From Streptomyces brasiliensis (lineage in GTDB: Bacteria; Actinomycetota; Actinomycetes; Streptomycetales; Streptomycetaceae): a stretch of 64,000 nucleotides of DNA. The stretch is from NCBI RefSeq assembly GCF_014647875.1, contig NZ_BMQA01000001.1, positions 434,001 to 498,000 on the forward strand, given 5' to 3'. Under the pieces are notes generated by a model. That model saw only the letters and a program-made list of their open reading frames with translations. It was not told the DNA's origin and searched no databases. Of the stretch, positions 57,200 to 64,000 are shown one piece after another; position 1 is the first letter of the stretch; every line of letters begins with the position of its first letter. Both the position numbers and the translations under genes were made by a program.

Positions 57200-58063
57200 T
57201 CAGCGGCACCCCGTACCTTGCCTCACCCTGGGCCAGGCCTCGACGCCGTCGGGCGTGCGGACGTACGCCGTCGAGCTGTCGTCCGTCAGCCACAACTGCC
57301 AGTTCCGGTACCGGAATCCCGTGTCGTGGGCGTCCGCGGGCATCCGGACGTCGCCGTCGTACGGGGCTGTCAGCATGGTGTCGGCGTCGAGCACGCCGTC
57401 GGGGTCGCGGGCGTAGCTGCGTTCGTCCTCGCCCCGGCCGAGGTGCAGGAAGTGCGCCTGCTGCCAGTCGCAGTGCTCAGCACCCGGGTAGCTGCTGATC
57501 TCGGCCACGGGCGCGCGCCGGCCGGCGCGATCGGTCCAGATCTCGTACCACCCCTGCGAGTCCGTGAAGCTCGCCGGGAGTTCGGCCGGATCGCACGAGG
57601 CGCTGGTCTCCGGGCCCCAACCGGGGCGCCCCTTCTGGTCCTTGGCGACCACGACCGCCACCTTGGTCCGGCCGCCGACGTCGTAGGAGTAGAGCACGCG
57701 GTCCGCCTCCTCGCGCTCGACGCGATAGCCCCTCTCGGGAAGGCCCGGTTCGAACATGTCGAAATAGAGGTTCAGGCCCTCCTCGGGCGAGCCGCCGCCG
57801 TCGCGCTCGCTCCAGCCGTCGGGGCCGCTGCCCTGGTAGATCTCGCCGTCGCACTCCAGCGCGCGACCGGCCGCACCGGACTCCGTGCGCAGGGCCGCGG
57901 GGGTGTTCTCGTCCAGGAACTTCGTCGGGACGTCCAAGGGGCCGCTGTACGGCGTTGCCGGGGGCGTGCCCTCGACCACCAGGCCCGCCCGGTTCCCTTC
58001 GCCGTCGCAGGCCACTGCCGTCACGACCGCCAGTACCGCCACCGCCACCAGAGCTGCGCGCAT
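57200..58063 (-). CDS. Hypothetical exported lipoprotein
   Basis: The protein has 287 aa, start ATG 58063 with a GGGGCGGGA ribosome site. The signal peptide ends in VTAVAC, a lipobox. The mature part has about five Cys residues, an acid-rich segment (YQGSGPDGWSERDGGGSPEEGLNLYF) and no recognised domain. No catalytic motif is visible. The frame of the truncated GlxA-type regulator runs into the start of this gene from upstream, without a stop. The lipoprotein has its own ribosome site, so it can be translated independently. Function unknown. Confidence 0.78.
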   Translation of the reverse strand: MRAALVAVAVLAVVTAVACDGEGNRAGLVVEGTPPATPYSGPLDVPTKFLDENTPAALRTESGAAGRALECDGEIYQGSGPDGWSERDGGGSPEEGLNLYFDMFEPGLPERGYRVEREEADRVLYSYDVGGRTKVAVVVAKDQKGRPGWGPETSASCDPAELPASFTDSQGWYEIWTDRAGRRAPVAEISSYPGAEHCDWQQAHFLHLGRGEDERSYARDPDGVLDADTMLTAPYDGDVRMPADAHDTGFRYRNWQLWLTDDSSTAYVRTPDGVEAWPRVRQGTGCR

Positions 58064-58079
58064 TCCCGCCCCTGTTCCT

Positions 58080-58790
58080 CGACCGCTGTATCGCTCCTCC
58101 GACGCACAAAGGGCCCGGAACGTTCGAGGCCCAGCGCGCGGCCTGGAACGTACGCCGGTACGCCTGCGGGGACACCCCGATCGCCGCCTGCAGATGCCGG
58201 CGCAGGCACGCGCCCGTCGCGAAGCCGACCTCGCCGGCGATGTGCTCCACGGACAGGTCGCGGGACTCCAGGAGGTGCCGGGCCCGGGCGACGCGTTGCT
58301 GGACGATCCAGCGGCCGGGGCTGAGACCGGCCTCGTCGCCGAAGCGGCGGGCGAAGGTGCGCCGGCTCATCCGGGCGTCTTCGGCGAGGCCGGCGAGGGT
58401 GAGCGGTTCGCCGAGGCGCTCCAGGGCCCAGGCGCGGGTGGCGGCGGTGCTCGCGGCGCCGCTGACCGGGTCCGGCTGCTCGATGTACTGCGCCTGGCCG
58501 CCGTCCCGGAACGGCGGGACGACGCACCGGCGGGCCACCGAGTTGGCCAGTTCGCTGCCGTGGTCAATGCGCACGATGTGCTGGCAGACGCCGACGCCGG
58601 AGGCGGCTCCGGCCGAGGTGAGGATGCGGCCGTCGTGCACGAACAGGACGTCCGGGTCCAGGTCGACCTGCGGATGGGAGCGCCGGAACCAGTCGGTCAC
58701 CTGCCAGTGAGTGGTGGCGCGGCGCCCGTCGAGGAGGCCCGCGGCGGCGAGGACGAAGGCGGCCGTGCAGATCGAGACGATGCGCGTCCG
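58080..58790 (-). pseudogene. GlxA-type AraC regulator, 5' truncated (C-terminal half only)
   Basis: From about 58790 the minus strand reads RTRIVSICTAAFVLAAAGLLDGRRATTHW, the middle of GlxA-type regulators (DJ-1/PfpI domain end), then a full AraC HTH pair: LAGLAEDARMSRRTFARRFGDEAGLSPGRWIVQQRVARARHLL and LSVEHIAGEVGFATGACLRRHLQAAIGVSPQAYRRTF. The first ~100 residues, including the start of the DJ-1 domain, are absent, and upstream reads a different gene. It also lacks its own stop and runs toward the lipoprotein gene. Without a start it is unlikely to be expressed. It ends at the same point as the oxidoreductase remnant begins. Confidence 0.78.
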
Positions 58791-59045
58791 GGCGGGATCG
58801 TGGTGTCGATCCTGCCGGTCGGCTCGAACGACTTCCCCGAGGAGGCCGAGCGGCTGGGTGTGCGAGCGGTCCGGATGCTGGTGGACGCCGACCGGGCCGG
58901 GATGCGGGCGATCACGGGCCTGGTCGAGTCGGGGAAGCTGCGCGCGACGATCGCGGGGACCTTTCCGCTGACGGATGCCGCCGAGGCGCACGAACTGGGC
59001 GACACCGGCTGGACGACGGGCAAGCTGGTCCTGCTGGCCGACTGA
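58785..59045 (+). pseudogene. NADPH:quinone oxidoreductase-like protein, 3' fragment
   Basis: The plus strand reads ARPGGIVVSILPVGSNDFPEEA, AVRMLVDADRAGMRAITGLVESGKLRATIAGTFPLTDAAEAHELGDTGWTTGKLVLLAD, the C-terminal ~85 residues of a zinc-independent MDR-type NAD(P)H:quinone reductase. The N-terminal two-thirds, with the catalytic domain start, is missing. Upstream sequence belongs to the minus-strand GlxA remnant. The normal Streptomyces arrangement is a divergent GlxA/oxidoreductase pair, so a single internal deletion removed both 5' ends. Confidence 0.78.
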
Positions 59046-59239
59046 CCGCATCGACCTCGCCCGCACCAGCGGCGCACGCCCGGCACACCCGGCCGGGGCG
59101 CGCACCATCCAGTCGGGAAAAGGTTGCACCCCAAACTCGAAGACATATGTCAATCGAACATGCTCAAATTCCTTCCATCGAGGGTAACTTGCATGGGCGG
59201 GGTCCGGAGTTGTCGGCACGGGTGGGAGGTGATGTCGTC

Positions 59240-59632
59240 GTGCGCCAGGAACCGCGCCACGAGCCCGCGCCGCTCCCCCGGCACCTTCGCGTCCACGAGG
59301 ACCGCGGGCACACGGTGGTGGAGCTGCGCGGCGAGATCGACATCGCGACGGCCGCGGAGATCGGCCCGCATCTGGACCGGGTGACGGACCGGCCCGGCGC
59401 GCGGGTGGTGCTCGACCTGAGCCGCATCGAGTTCTTCGACTGCTCGGGACTGCGTCTGGTGTACCGCGCCCGCAGCCGGGTGCTCGACCGCGGCGGCCAG
59501 TTACAGCTCGTGTGCACCCACCCCCTGACCCTGCGCGTCTTCCGGGTCACCGGGCTGTCGCGACTGCTGCCGCCGCGGCCGACGCTGGACGCGGCGCTCG
59601 GGCAGCCCGAGGCCGCGTCCGGCCCGCTGTGA
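59240..59632 (+). CDS. STAS domain anti-sigma factor antagonist containing a TTA codon
   Basis: The protein has 130 aa from GTG 59240 with GGGAGG upstream; an ATG at 59147 would give 161 aa without a good ribosome site. STAS fold: TVVELRGEIDIATAAEIGPHLDRV, ARVVLDLSRIEFFDCSGLRLVYRARSRVLDRGGQLQLV. The Ser of DCSGLR is the usual phosphorylation site. The codon at 59501-59503 is TTA (Leu in GGQLQLV), the only in-frame TTA I found in the window, making translation dependent on the bldA tRNA. SpoIIE-type phosphatases in the window are possible partners. Convergent with prs. Confidence 0.9.
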   Translation: MRQEPRHEPAPLPRHLRVHEDRGHTVVELRGEIDIATAAEIGPHLDRVTDRPGARVVLDLSRIEFFDCSGLRLVYRARSRVLDRGGQLQLVCTHPLTLRVFRVTGLSRLLPPRPTLDAALGQPEAASGPL

Positions 59633-59650
59633 CCGCGGCCGGGCGGGCCG

Positions 59651-60601
59651 TCAGCCCCGCGGCTCGTCGAAAAGGGCGCTGACGGACTCGCCGTTGTGGA
59701 TACGGCGTACGGCCTCGGCGAGTGCCGGGGCGATGGACAACACCCGTAGTTTGTCGGTGTGTTCCCCCTCCGCCACGGGCACGGTGTTGGTGCACACGAT
59801 CTCCAGCACGTCCGGCTGCTCGCTCAGCCGCTTCAGGGCGCCCGCCGCGAACAACCCGTGCGTACAGGCCACCCGGATCGAGCGCGGCCCCGACTCCCGC
59901 AGCCGGTCGAGGAGTTCCAGTACGGTGCTGCCCTTGGCGATCTCGTCGTCCAGCACGATGACGTCCCGCCCGGCCACCTCACCGATCACCGAGCTGATGC
60001 TCACCCGGTCGTCCGCGAAGCGCTGTTTGGCGCCGGCGGCCACCTGCGCGCCGATAAGCCGGGCGAAGGCGGCCGCCTCCTTGGCGTTGCCGAGGTCCGG
60101 CGAGACGACGGTGGTGCGGGTCAGGTCGTACTGCCGGAAATGCGCGGCGAGTTCGCGCAGCGCATGAAGATGGTCCACCGGCACCGAGAAGAAACCGTGC
60201 ACCTGGGGCGCGTGCAGGGTCATGGCGAGGACACGGCTCGCGCCCGCCGCCACCAGCAGGTCCGCGACGAGCCGGCCGCCCAGCGAGATGCGGGGCGCGT
60301 CCTTCTTGTCGGAGCGCGCGTAGGAATAGTGCGGCATGACGACGGTGATACGGCCCGCGGAGGCGCCCCGGGCCGCGTCGCACATCATCAGCAGTTCGAC
60401 GAGGTGCTCCTGGACCGGTCTGACCAGTGGCTGGATCAGGAAGACGTCCCGTTCTCGGCAGTTGGCCTGGAGCTGCACCTCCAGACAGTCGTTGGCGAAC
60501 CGGCTGACCCGGGTGGGGCTGAGCGGCACACCGAGGTGGGCGCACACCTCCCGGGCCAGTTCGGGGTGGGCGCTGCCGCTGAAGACGGCGATGTCTCGCA
60601 C
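59651..60601 (-). CDS. prs: Ribose-phosphate diphosphokinase (PRPP synthetase)
   Basis: The protein has 316 aa, start ATG 60601. Motifs: VFSGSAHPELAREVCAHLGVPLSP, FLIQPLVRPVQEHLVELLMMCDAARGASAGRITVVMPHYSYARSDKKDAPRISLGGRLVADLL (ATP/Mg2+-binding region), VVSPDLGNAKEAAAFARL and the PRPP loop VIVLDDEIAKGSTVLELLDRLRESG. Makes PRPP from ribose 5-phosphate and ATP for nucleotide and amino-acid synthesis. It differs from the usual housekeeping YARQDKK version, and Streptomyces usually have a main prs elsewhere, so this may be an accessory copy. Convergent with the STAS gene. Confidence 0.93.
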   Translation of the reverse strand: MRDIAVFSGSAHPELAREVCAHLGVPLSPTRVSRFANDCLEVQLQANCRERDVFLIQPLVRPVQEHLVELLMMCDAARGASAGRITVVMPHYSYARSDKKDAPRISLGGRLVADLLVAAGASRVLAMTLHAPQVHGFFSVPVDHLHALRELAAHFRQYDLTRTTVVSPDLGNAKEAAAFARLIGAQVAAGAKQRFADDRVSISSVIGEVAGRDVIVLDDEIAKGSTVLELLDRLRESGPRSIRVACTHGLFAAGALKRLSEQPDVLEIVCTNTVPVAEGEHTDKLRVLSIAPALAEAVRRIHNGESVSALFDEPRG

Positions 60602-60661
60602 GATCCGCTCCTCGCATGATCATCACGGGTTGCGGCTCATGCTACTTACGCCCCCTTCGTC

Positions 60662-61378
60662 TCACCACGGCACGGGTGTGCCGTCCCAGGAGAAGAAGCC
60701 CGCGGTGGGGCCGTCGTCCGGCAGCAGGGCCAGCCGTACCGCGCCGCGCGCCGCCTCGGCCGGGTTCCCGCCCGAGGCGGCCGCCCTGGGGTTGAGGTCA
60801 GTGGCGCGCAGGCCGGGGGCGAGCGCGTTGACCTTGAAGCCCTCCTCCGCGAGGGTCTGGCCGTACAGGACGGTGAGGGCGTTGAGCGCGGCCTTGGAGG
60901 AGCGGTACGCGGCTGCGGCGCCGTTTCCGGGCTCGAACTGGGGGTTGGGGGTCGTGCTCCAGGTCAGCGAGCCGGTGCCGCTGGAGACGTTCACGATCCT
61001 GGGGTGCGGGGAGCGGCGCAGGGCGGGCAGGAGGGCGTTGGTGACCTCGAGGACGCCGAACACGTTCGTCTCGTACGTGCGCCGGAACTCGTCGGCGGTG
61101 GAGACGGCGGGCGGGTCGAGGGTAACGGAGACGCCCGCGTTGTTGACCAGCACGTCCAGGCGATCCACGGTCGCGGCGGCGCGCGCGATGCTGTCGGCGT
61201 CCGTGACGTCGAGGACGAGGGGACGCGCGTCGCCGCCGATCTGCTCGGCGGCCCGCTCGCCGCGCGCGGCGTCCCGGGAGCCCACCAGGACGGTGAAGCC
61301 CTCCTCGGCGAGGAGGCGGGCGATCTGCTTGCCGATGCCCTTGTTGGCACCGGTGACGAGTGCTGTGCGATCGTTCAT
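60662..61378 (-). CDS. Short-chain dehydrogenase/reductase (SDR)
   Basis: The protein has 238 aa. ATG 61378 (MNDRTALVTGANKG) is preferred over GTG 61387, which sits only three bases after its GGGA. Classical SDR motifs: TGxxxGIG in VTGANKGIGKQIA, DVTDADS, NNAGVSV (NNAG), active site NVSSGTGSLTW with Ser and YRSSKAAL (YxxxK). NAD(P)-dependent carbonyl or alcohol oxidoreductase of carbonyl reductase type. Substrate unknown. It is divergent from a XRE-type regulator gene whose product probably represses it. Confidence 0.94.
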   Translation of the reverse strand: MNDRTALVTGANKGIGKQIARLLAEEGFTVLVGSRDAARGERAAEQIGGDARPLVLDVTDADSIARAAATVDRLDVLVNNAGVSVTLDPPAVSTADEFRRTYETNVFGVLEVTNALLPALRRSPHPRIVNVSSGTGSLTWSTTPNPQFEPGNGAAAAYRSSKAALNALTVLYGQTLAEEGFKVNALAPGLRATDLNPRAAASGGNPAEAARGAVRLALLPDDGPTAGFFSWDGTPVPW

Positions 61379-61449
61379 GACAGCCACGGTTCCCTGACCG
61401 CCGCCGTCCTGCCAGGGACCGTTCGTACCAGGCAGCCCGAGGAGACAGC

Positions 61450-62262
61450 ATGGCGAGGCAGGAACTGGCCCGCTTCCTGCGGGACCGCCGGGCGGGTCTG
61501 CGGCCGCACGAGCTGGGCCTGCCGGCGGACGGCACCCCGCGCCGCACCCCGGGCCTGAGGCGCGAGGAGGTCGCGGAGCTGGCCCATATGTCGGTCGACT
61601 ACTACGTCCGCCTGGAGCAGGCCCGCGGCCCGCGGCCCTCCCCCGCGATCCTGGACGGGCTCGCGGAGGCCCTGCGGCTGACGCCCGCCGAGCGCGGCCA
61701 TCTGTTCCGGCTGGCGGGATCAGCCGTACCGCCCGGCAGCCACGCGGTACGACGGGTGCGGCCGCACGTGGCCCGGATGCTGGAGCGGCTGCCGGAGACG
61801 GCGGCGATCGTCACCGACGCGGCCTACGGGCTGGTCGCCTGGAACCCCCTGGCACGGGAGCTGCTGGGCGAGGATCTGGGCCACGGGACGACGAACCTGG
61901 CCCGGCGGCGGTTCCTCGGCGAGGGGCGGATGTACGAGGGCTCCAGCGCCGAGCAGTTCGGGCACATCGTGGTCGCGCGGCTGCGCCGGGCTGCCGCCCG
62001 TTATCCGCACGATGCCCAACTGGAAACTCTGCTACGCGAGTTGCGGGTGGGCAGCGAGGAGTTCCGGCAGATCTGGGACACCCACCCGGTGTACGCGCCC
62101 GGCCATCGCAGCAAGGTCCTCGACCATCCGGCACTGGGCCGGCTGCGGCTGAACTGCGACGTCCTGCTGGTGCCGGAGGACGACCAGGAGGTCGTCCTGA
62201 TCACGGCGGACCCGGGATCGCCGTCGGCCCGGACGCTGCGCGGGCTCGCCGAGCGCGGTTGA
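61450..62262 (+). CDS. XRE/MmyB family transcriptional regulator
   Basis: The protein has 270 aa. ATG 61450 follows GAGGAGA. N-terminal HTH (residues ~5-80): LARFLRDRRAGLRP, RRTPGLRREEVAELAHMSVDYYVRLEQARGPRPSPAILDGLAEALRLT. C-terminal MmyB-like ligand-binding domain (~100-265; AAIVTDAAYGLVAWNPLARELLG, RRAAARYPHDAQLETLLRELRVGSEEFRQIW). MmyB regulators often sit divergently beside the SDR gene they control, and the domain has been shown to bind fatty acids. The SDR gene is divergent here, supporting repression by this protein. Confidence 0.93.
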   Translation: MARQELARFLRDRRAGLRPHELGLPADGTPRRTPGLRREEVAELAHMSVDYYVRLEQARGPRPSPAILDGLAEALRLTPAERGHLFRLAGSAVPPGSHAVRRVRPHVARMLERLPETAAIVTDAAYGLVAWNPLARELLGEDLGHGTTNLARRRFLGEGRMYEGSSAEQFGHIVVARLRRAAARYPHDAQLETLLRELRVGSEEFRQIWDTHPVYAPGHRSKVLDHPALGRLRLNCDVLLVPEDDQEVVLITADPGSPSARTLRGLAERG

Positions 62263-62379
62263 CCGCACCGGGTCGGCCGACCGTCTGCCACGCCTCCGCC
62301 GGATGTACCAATTCATCAACAGGCGTGTGGGGCAGGCGGCTTGGCGGGCATCCGCTCTCCAGAAAGGAGGGCCGTCCAG

Positions 62380-63042
62380 ATGACGACCACCCTCGGGCGC
62401 CTGCCCCGGCGGATGCCCGGCTGGGCGAAGGTGCCGGCCGCCCTGGTACTGGTGCTCGCCGTGCTGTTCGCCGGGATCCGGCTGGCCGTACTGCCCGGCA
62501 TCAAGGACCTGTTCGGCACCGATACCCATGACCGCTCCGGCCCGACACTGCTCAGGTCGATCCAGGACATGAGCCGTTACGACGCCGCGTCCGGCACCTT
62601 CCAGGTCGTCGTCGACCTGGACAAGGACGCCAAGTTCCTGCCCGACGCGATCCGCGGCACCCGCACCCTGTACATCGGCGCGGGTACCGTCGACGCGTAC
62701 GTCGACCTGGGGAAGGTCCGCGGCGACGACGTGACGGTCGACGCGGACCGCACCTCGGCCACGCTGCGGCTGCCGCATGCGCGGCTCGGCGCGCCGGCCC
62801 TCGACCCCGATCACTCCTACGCCGTGTCCAAGCAGCGCGGGCTGCTCGACCGGCTCGGCGACCTCTTCTCGGACAACCCCAACAGCGAACAGGCCGTGCA
62901 GAAGCTGGCCGTACGGCACATCGGCGACGCGGCGAAGGACAGCGGGCTGACCACGCGGGCCGAGACCAACACCACCCGCATGCTGGACGGTCTGCTGCGC
63001 TCCCTGGGCTTCACGGAGGTGCACGTCTCGTACGGCTCATGA
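62380..63042 (+). CDS. DUF4230 domain membrane-anchored protein
   Basis: The protein has 220 aa, start ATG 62380 with AAAGGAGG upstream. One N-terminal hydrophobic helix (VPAALVLVLAVLFAGIRLAVL) is an uncleaved anchor or signal. DUF4230 domain: TLLRSIQDMSRYDAASGTFQVVVDLDKDAKFLPDAIRGTRTLYIGAGTVDAYVDLGKVRGDDVTVDADRTSATLRLPHARL, then VRHIGDAAKDSGLTTRAETNTTRMLDGLLRSLGF. Mostly strands; function unknown. The VanZ-like gene starts 25 bp downstream, so the two are likely co-expressed. Confidence 0.9.
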   Translation: MTTTLGRLPRRMPGWAKVPAALVLVLAVLFAGIRLAVLPGIKDLFGTDTHDRSGPTLLRSIQDMSRYDAASGTFQVVVDLDKDAKFLPDAIRGTRTLYIGAGTVDAYVDLGKVRGDDVTVDADRTSATLRLPHARLGAPALDPDHSYAVSKQRGLLDRLGDLFSDNPNSEQAVQKLAVRHIGDAAKDSGLTTRAETNTTRMLDGLLRSLGFTEVHVSYGS

Positions 63043-63067
63043 CGAACCGGGCAACAGGAGGAGCGAC

Positions 63068-63589
63068 TTGACCCCCACGACCTCAAGCCTGCACGCCACG
63101 AAAGCGAGCCGTCCCTCCCCTGCGCGGCGGCGCGCGCTCCCGTTGACAGTCCGTCTCCTGGCGATGCTGTGCGCGTTCGCGTTCATGGTGGCGTTCGCCG
63201 TCGTGCTGGCCCGTATCACGCTGCAGCCGTCACCGGCGTCGGAGGCGCTCGCCCACAGCAACCTGCACCCGGGCCGCACCCTCGAGGCGTATCTGGACCA
63301 GCCCGAACTGCGCGACGCCGTACGGCAGATCGGCGGGAACCTGGTGCTGGGTGTCCCGTTCGGGGTCCTGCTCCCGGTGCTCGTGCCGCGGGCGCGCGGG
63401 GCCCTGTGGGTGCTGCTGATCACGGCGGGCGTGATGCTGCTGGTGGAGCTGGCACAGGGGGCGTTGGTCACCGGGCGGGCCTTCGACATCGACGACGTCA
63501 TCCTCAACACCACGGGAGCGCTGGCCGGTCACCTCCTGCTGGGCCGGCGACTCGGACGTGTGGTGCATCGGGGCGGGCGGAAGCGGTGA
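63068..63589 (+). CDS. VanZ family membrane protein
   Basis: The protein has 173 aa from TTG 63068, six bases after AGGAGG. Four to five helices: LTVRLLAMLCAFAFMVAFAVVLARITL, IGGNLVLGVPFGVLLPVLVP, WVLLITAGVMLLVELAQGAL, VILNTTGALAGHLLLGRRL. NLVLFxPFGxLLP and the (F)DIDDVILNTTGALAG pattern mark the VanZ family. Members include VanZ of teicoplanin resistance, but most have no known function; a role in envelope or glycopeptide tolerance is speculative. Short operon with the DUF4230 gene. Confidence 0.9.
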   Translation: MTPTTSSLHATKASRPSPARRRALPLTVRLLAMLCAFAFMVAFAVVLARITLQPSPASEALAHSNLHPGRTLEAYLDQPELRDAVRQIGGNLVLGVPFGVLLPVLVPRARGALWVLLITAGVMLLVELAQGALVTGRAFDIDDVILNTTGALAGHLLLGRRLGRVVHRGGRKR

Positions 63590-63598
63590 TTGTCGAGT

Positions 63599-63646
63599 AC
63601 TGGTCCGTACCAAGGTATTGACGGCCCCTTATCTCACTTCTTAAAT
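63599..63646 (+). promoter_or_regulatory. Promoter and DasR-like operator of the GH16 gene
   Basis: ACTGGTCCGTACCAAG (63599-63614) matches the DasR operator ACTGGTCTAGACCA-type in its arms. Four bases later lies TTGACG (63618-63623), a 17-bp spacer and TTAAAT (63641-63646), a plausible -35/-10 pair. The GH16 start codon is at 63722. Confidence 0.5.
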
Positions 63647-63721
63647 CAAGAGGCGACCGCCTTCACCCCCCACCTCAGTCGGCGCTCCCGTGTCGCGGGC
63701 CGCCGTACGGAAGGGAGAGCA

Positions 63722-64000
63722 GTGGCCTCCCCACGACTGCTCCGCAGATGTCTCTTCGCCGCCCTGTCCGCCGCGCTCGTCGCGACCGCCGCGATCGGTC
63801 CCGCGCAGGCGGACGCCGCGGGCGGCGTCACCGCCGCCGCCGTGACGTTCTCCGACACCTTCGACGGCCCCGCGGGCTCGGCGGTCGACTCCTCGAAGTG
63901 GCAGATCGAGACCGGCGACAACGTCAACAACCACGAACGGCAGTACTACACGTCGGGCAACAAAAACGCGGCCCTGGACGGCCAGGGCCATCTGGTGATC
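63722..64000 (+). CDS. Secreted glycoside hydrolase family 16 (beta-glucanase), N-terminal part
   Basis: GTG 63722 follows GGAAGGGAG. A signal peptide (RRCLFAALSAALVATAAIGPAQADA) is followed by VTFSDTFDGPAGSAVDSSKWQIETGDNVNNHERQYYTSGNKNAALDGQGHLVI, the beginning of a GH16 laminarinase/lichenase domain. It runs off the window; the EIDxxE catalytic motif lies beyond 64000. It should cut beta-1,3 or mixed-linked glucans outside the cell. The promoter contains a DasR-like site, suggesting control by amino-sugar signals. Confidence 0.9.
   Translation, partial: MASPRLLRRCLFAALSAALVATAAIGPAQADAAGGVTAAAVTFSDTFDGPAGSAVDSSKWQIETGDNVNNHERQYYTSGNKNAALDGQGHLVI

Noticed and set aside
57477..59219. A single 580-codon gene combining AraC-type sequence with lipoprotein-region sequence
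   Set aside because: Only residues around 58080-58790 resemble a protein. The rest is out of frame for the lipoprotein gene or antisense to the oxidoreductase remnant; it is better read as a truncated pseudogene.
1..64000. CRISPR arrays, tRNA, rRNA or riboswitches
   Set aside because: No regularly spaced repeats, cloverleaf sequences or known aptamer cores were recognised on either strand. A covariance-model search would be needed to exclude them.

Overview
The window is high-GC actinobacterial chromosome, almost certainly Streptomyces. Third codon positions are strongly G/C. Both strands carry many SpoIIE-type phosphatases, ECF sigma factors, a conservon (cvnABCD), an alpha-lytic-type serine protease, a subtilisin-inhibitor (SSI) gene, a terpene synthase and secreted glycoside hydrolases. 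I found only one in-frame TTA (bldA-type) codon. No rRNA, tRNA, CRISPR array or prophage is visible. The single mobile element is a TnpB-only IS605-family-like insertion at about 49.7-51.1 kb.

Layout. 0-5.7 kb: two divergent PAS/GAF/SpoIIE regulators, a secreted S1 protease and a PaaI-type thioesterase. 6.1-12.3 kb: a bacteriocin-like export island made of a 71-aa double-glycine peptide, a strong hairpin, a HlyD-like protein, a C39 peptidase/ABC exporter and a second NHLM-type ABC protein; no modification enzyme is present. 12.3-18.5 kb: SRPBCC/ArsR pair, operator-controlled MFS exporter, ICMT-like methyltransferase, a frameshifted SSI gene, a conserved hypothetical and an FMN-dependent hydroxyacid oxidase. 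18.6-21.4 kb: a sigma-like/zinc-finger/membrane/ricin-lectin protein and a Fic-like toxin-antitoxin pair. 21.5-26 kb: alkyl-DNA repair methyltransferase plus 2OG-Fe(II) oxygenase, then a hemerythrin gene divergent from an ECF41 sigma factor translationally coupled to a stand-alone cytochrome b. 26-38.5 kb: GH2 enzyme, multidomain SpoIIE phosphatase, ECF sigma factor divergent from a Ser/Thr kinase, DUF4232 lipoprotein, deacetylase-like protein, SLC13/ArsB-like permease and a universal stress protein. 38.5-49.7 kb: a second sigma-like/lectin protein, AraC regulator and PhyH dioxygenase, aldo/keto reductase, GH114-like lipoprotein, flavoprotein, TetR circuit with palindromic operators, P450-ferredoxin pair, LysE exporter and two small flavin/F420-type enzymes. 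49.7-57 kb: TnpB element, terpene synthase, and a conservon operon cvnA-B-C-D-P450 whose P450 lacks the K-helix ExxR arginine. 57-64 kb: lipoprotein, a deletion scar between a GlxA-type regulator and an oxidoreductase, a TTA-containing STAS protein, a PRPP synthase, SDR and XRE regulator, DUF4230 and VanZ proteins, and the start of a GH16 glucanase behind a DasR-like site.

The strongest candidates for undescribed biology are the cysteine-free double-glycine peptide with its paired NHLM transporters, the ECF41/cytochrome b/hemerythrin locus, and the two single-chain sigma-like/zinc-finger/TM/lectin proteins, which share a 13-bp upstream element.
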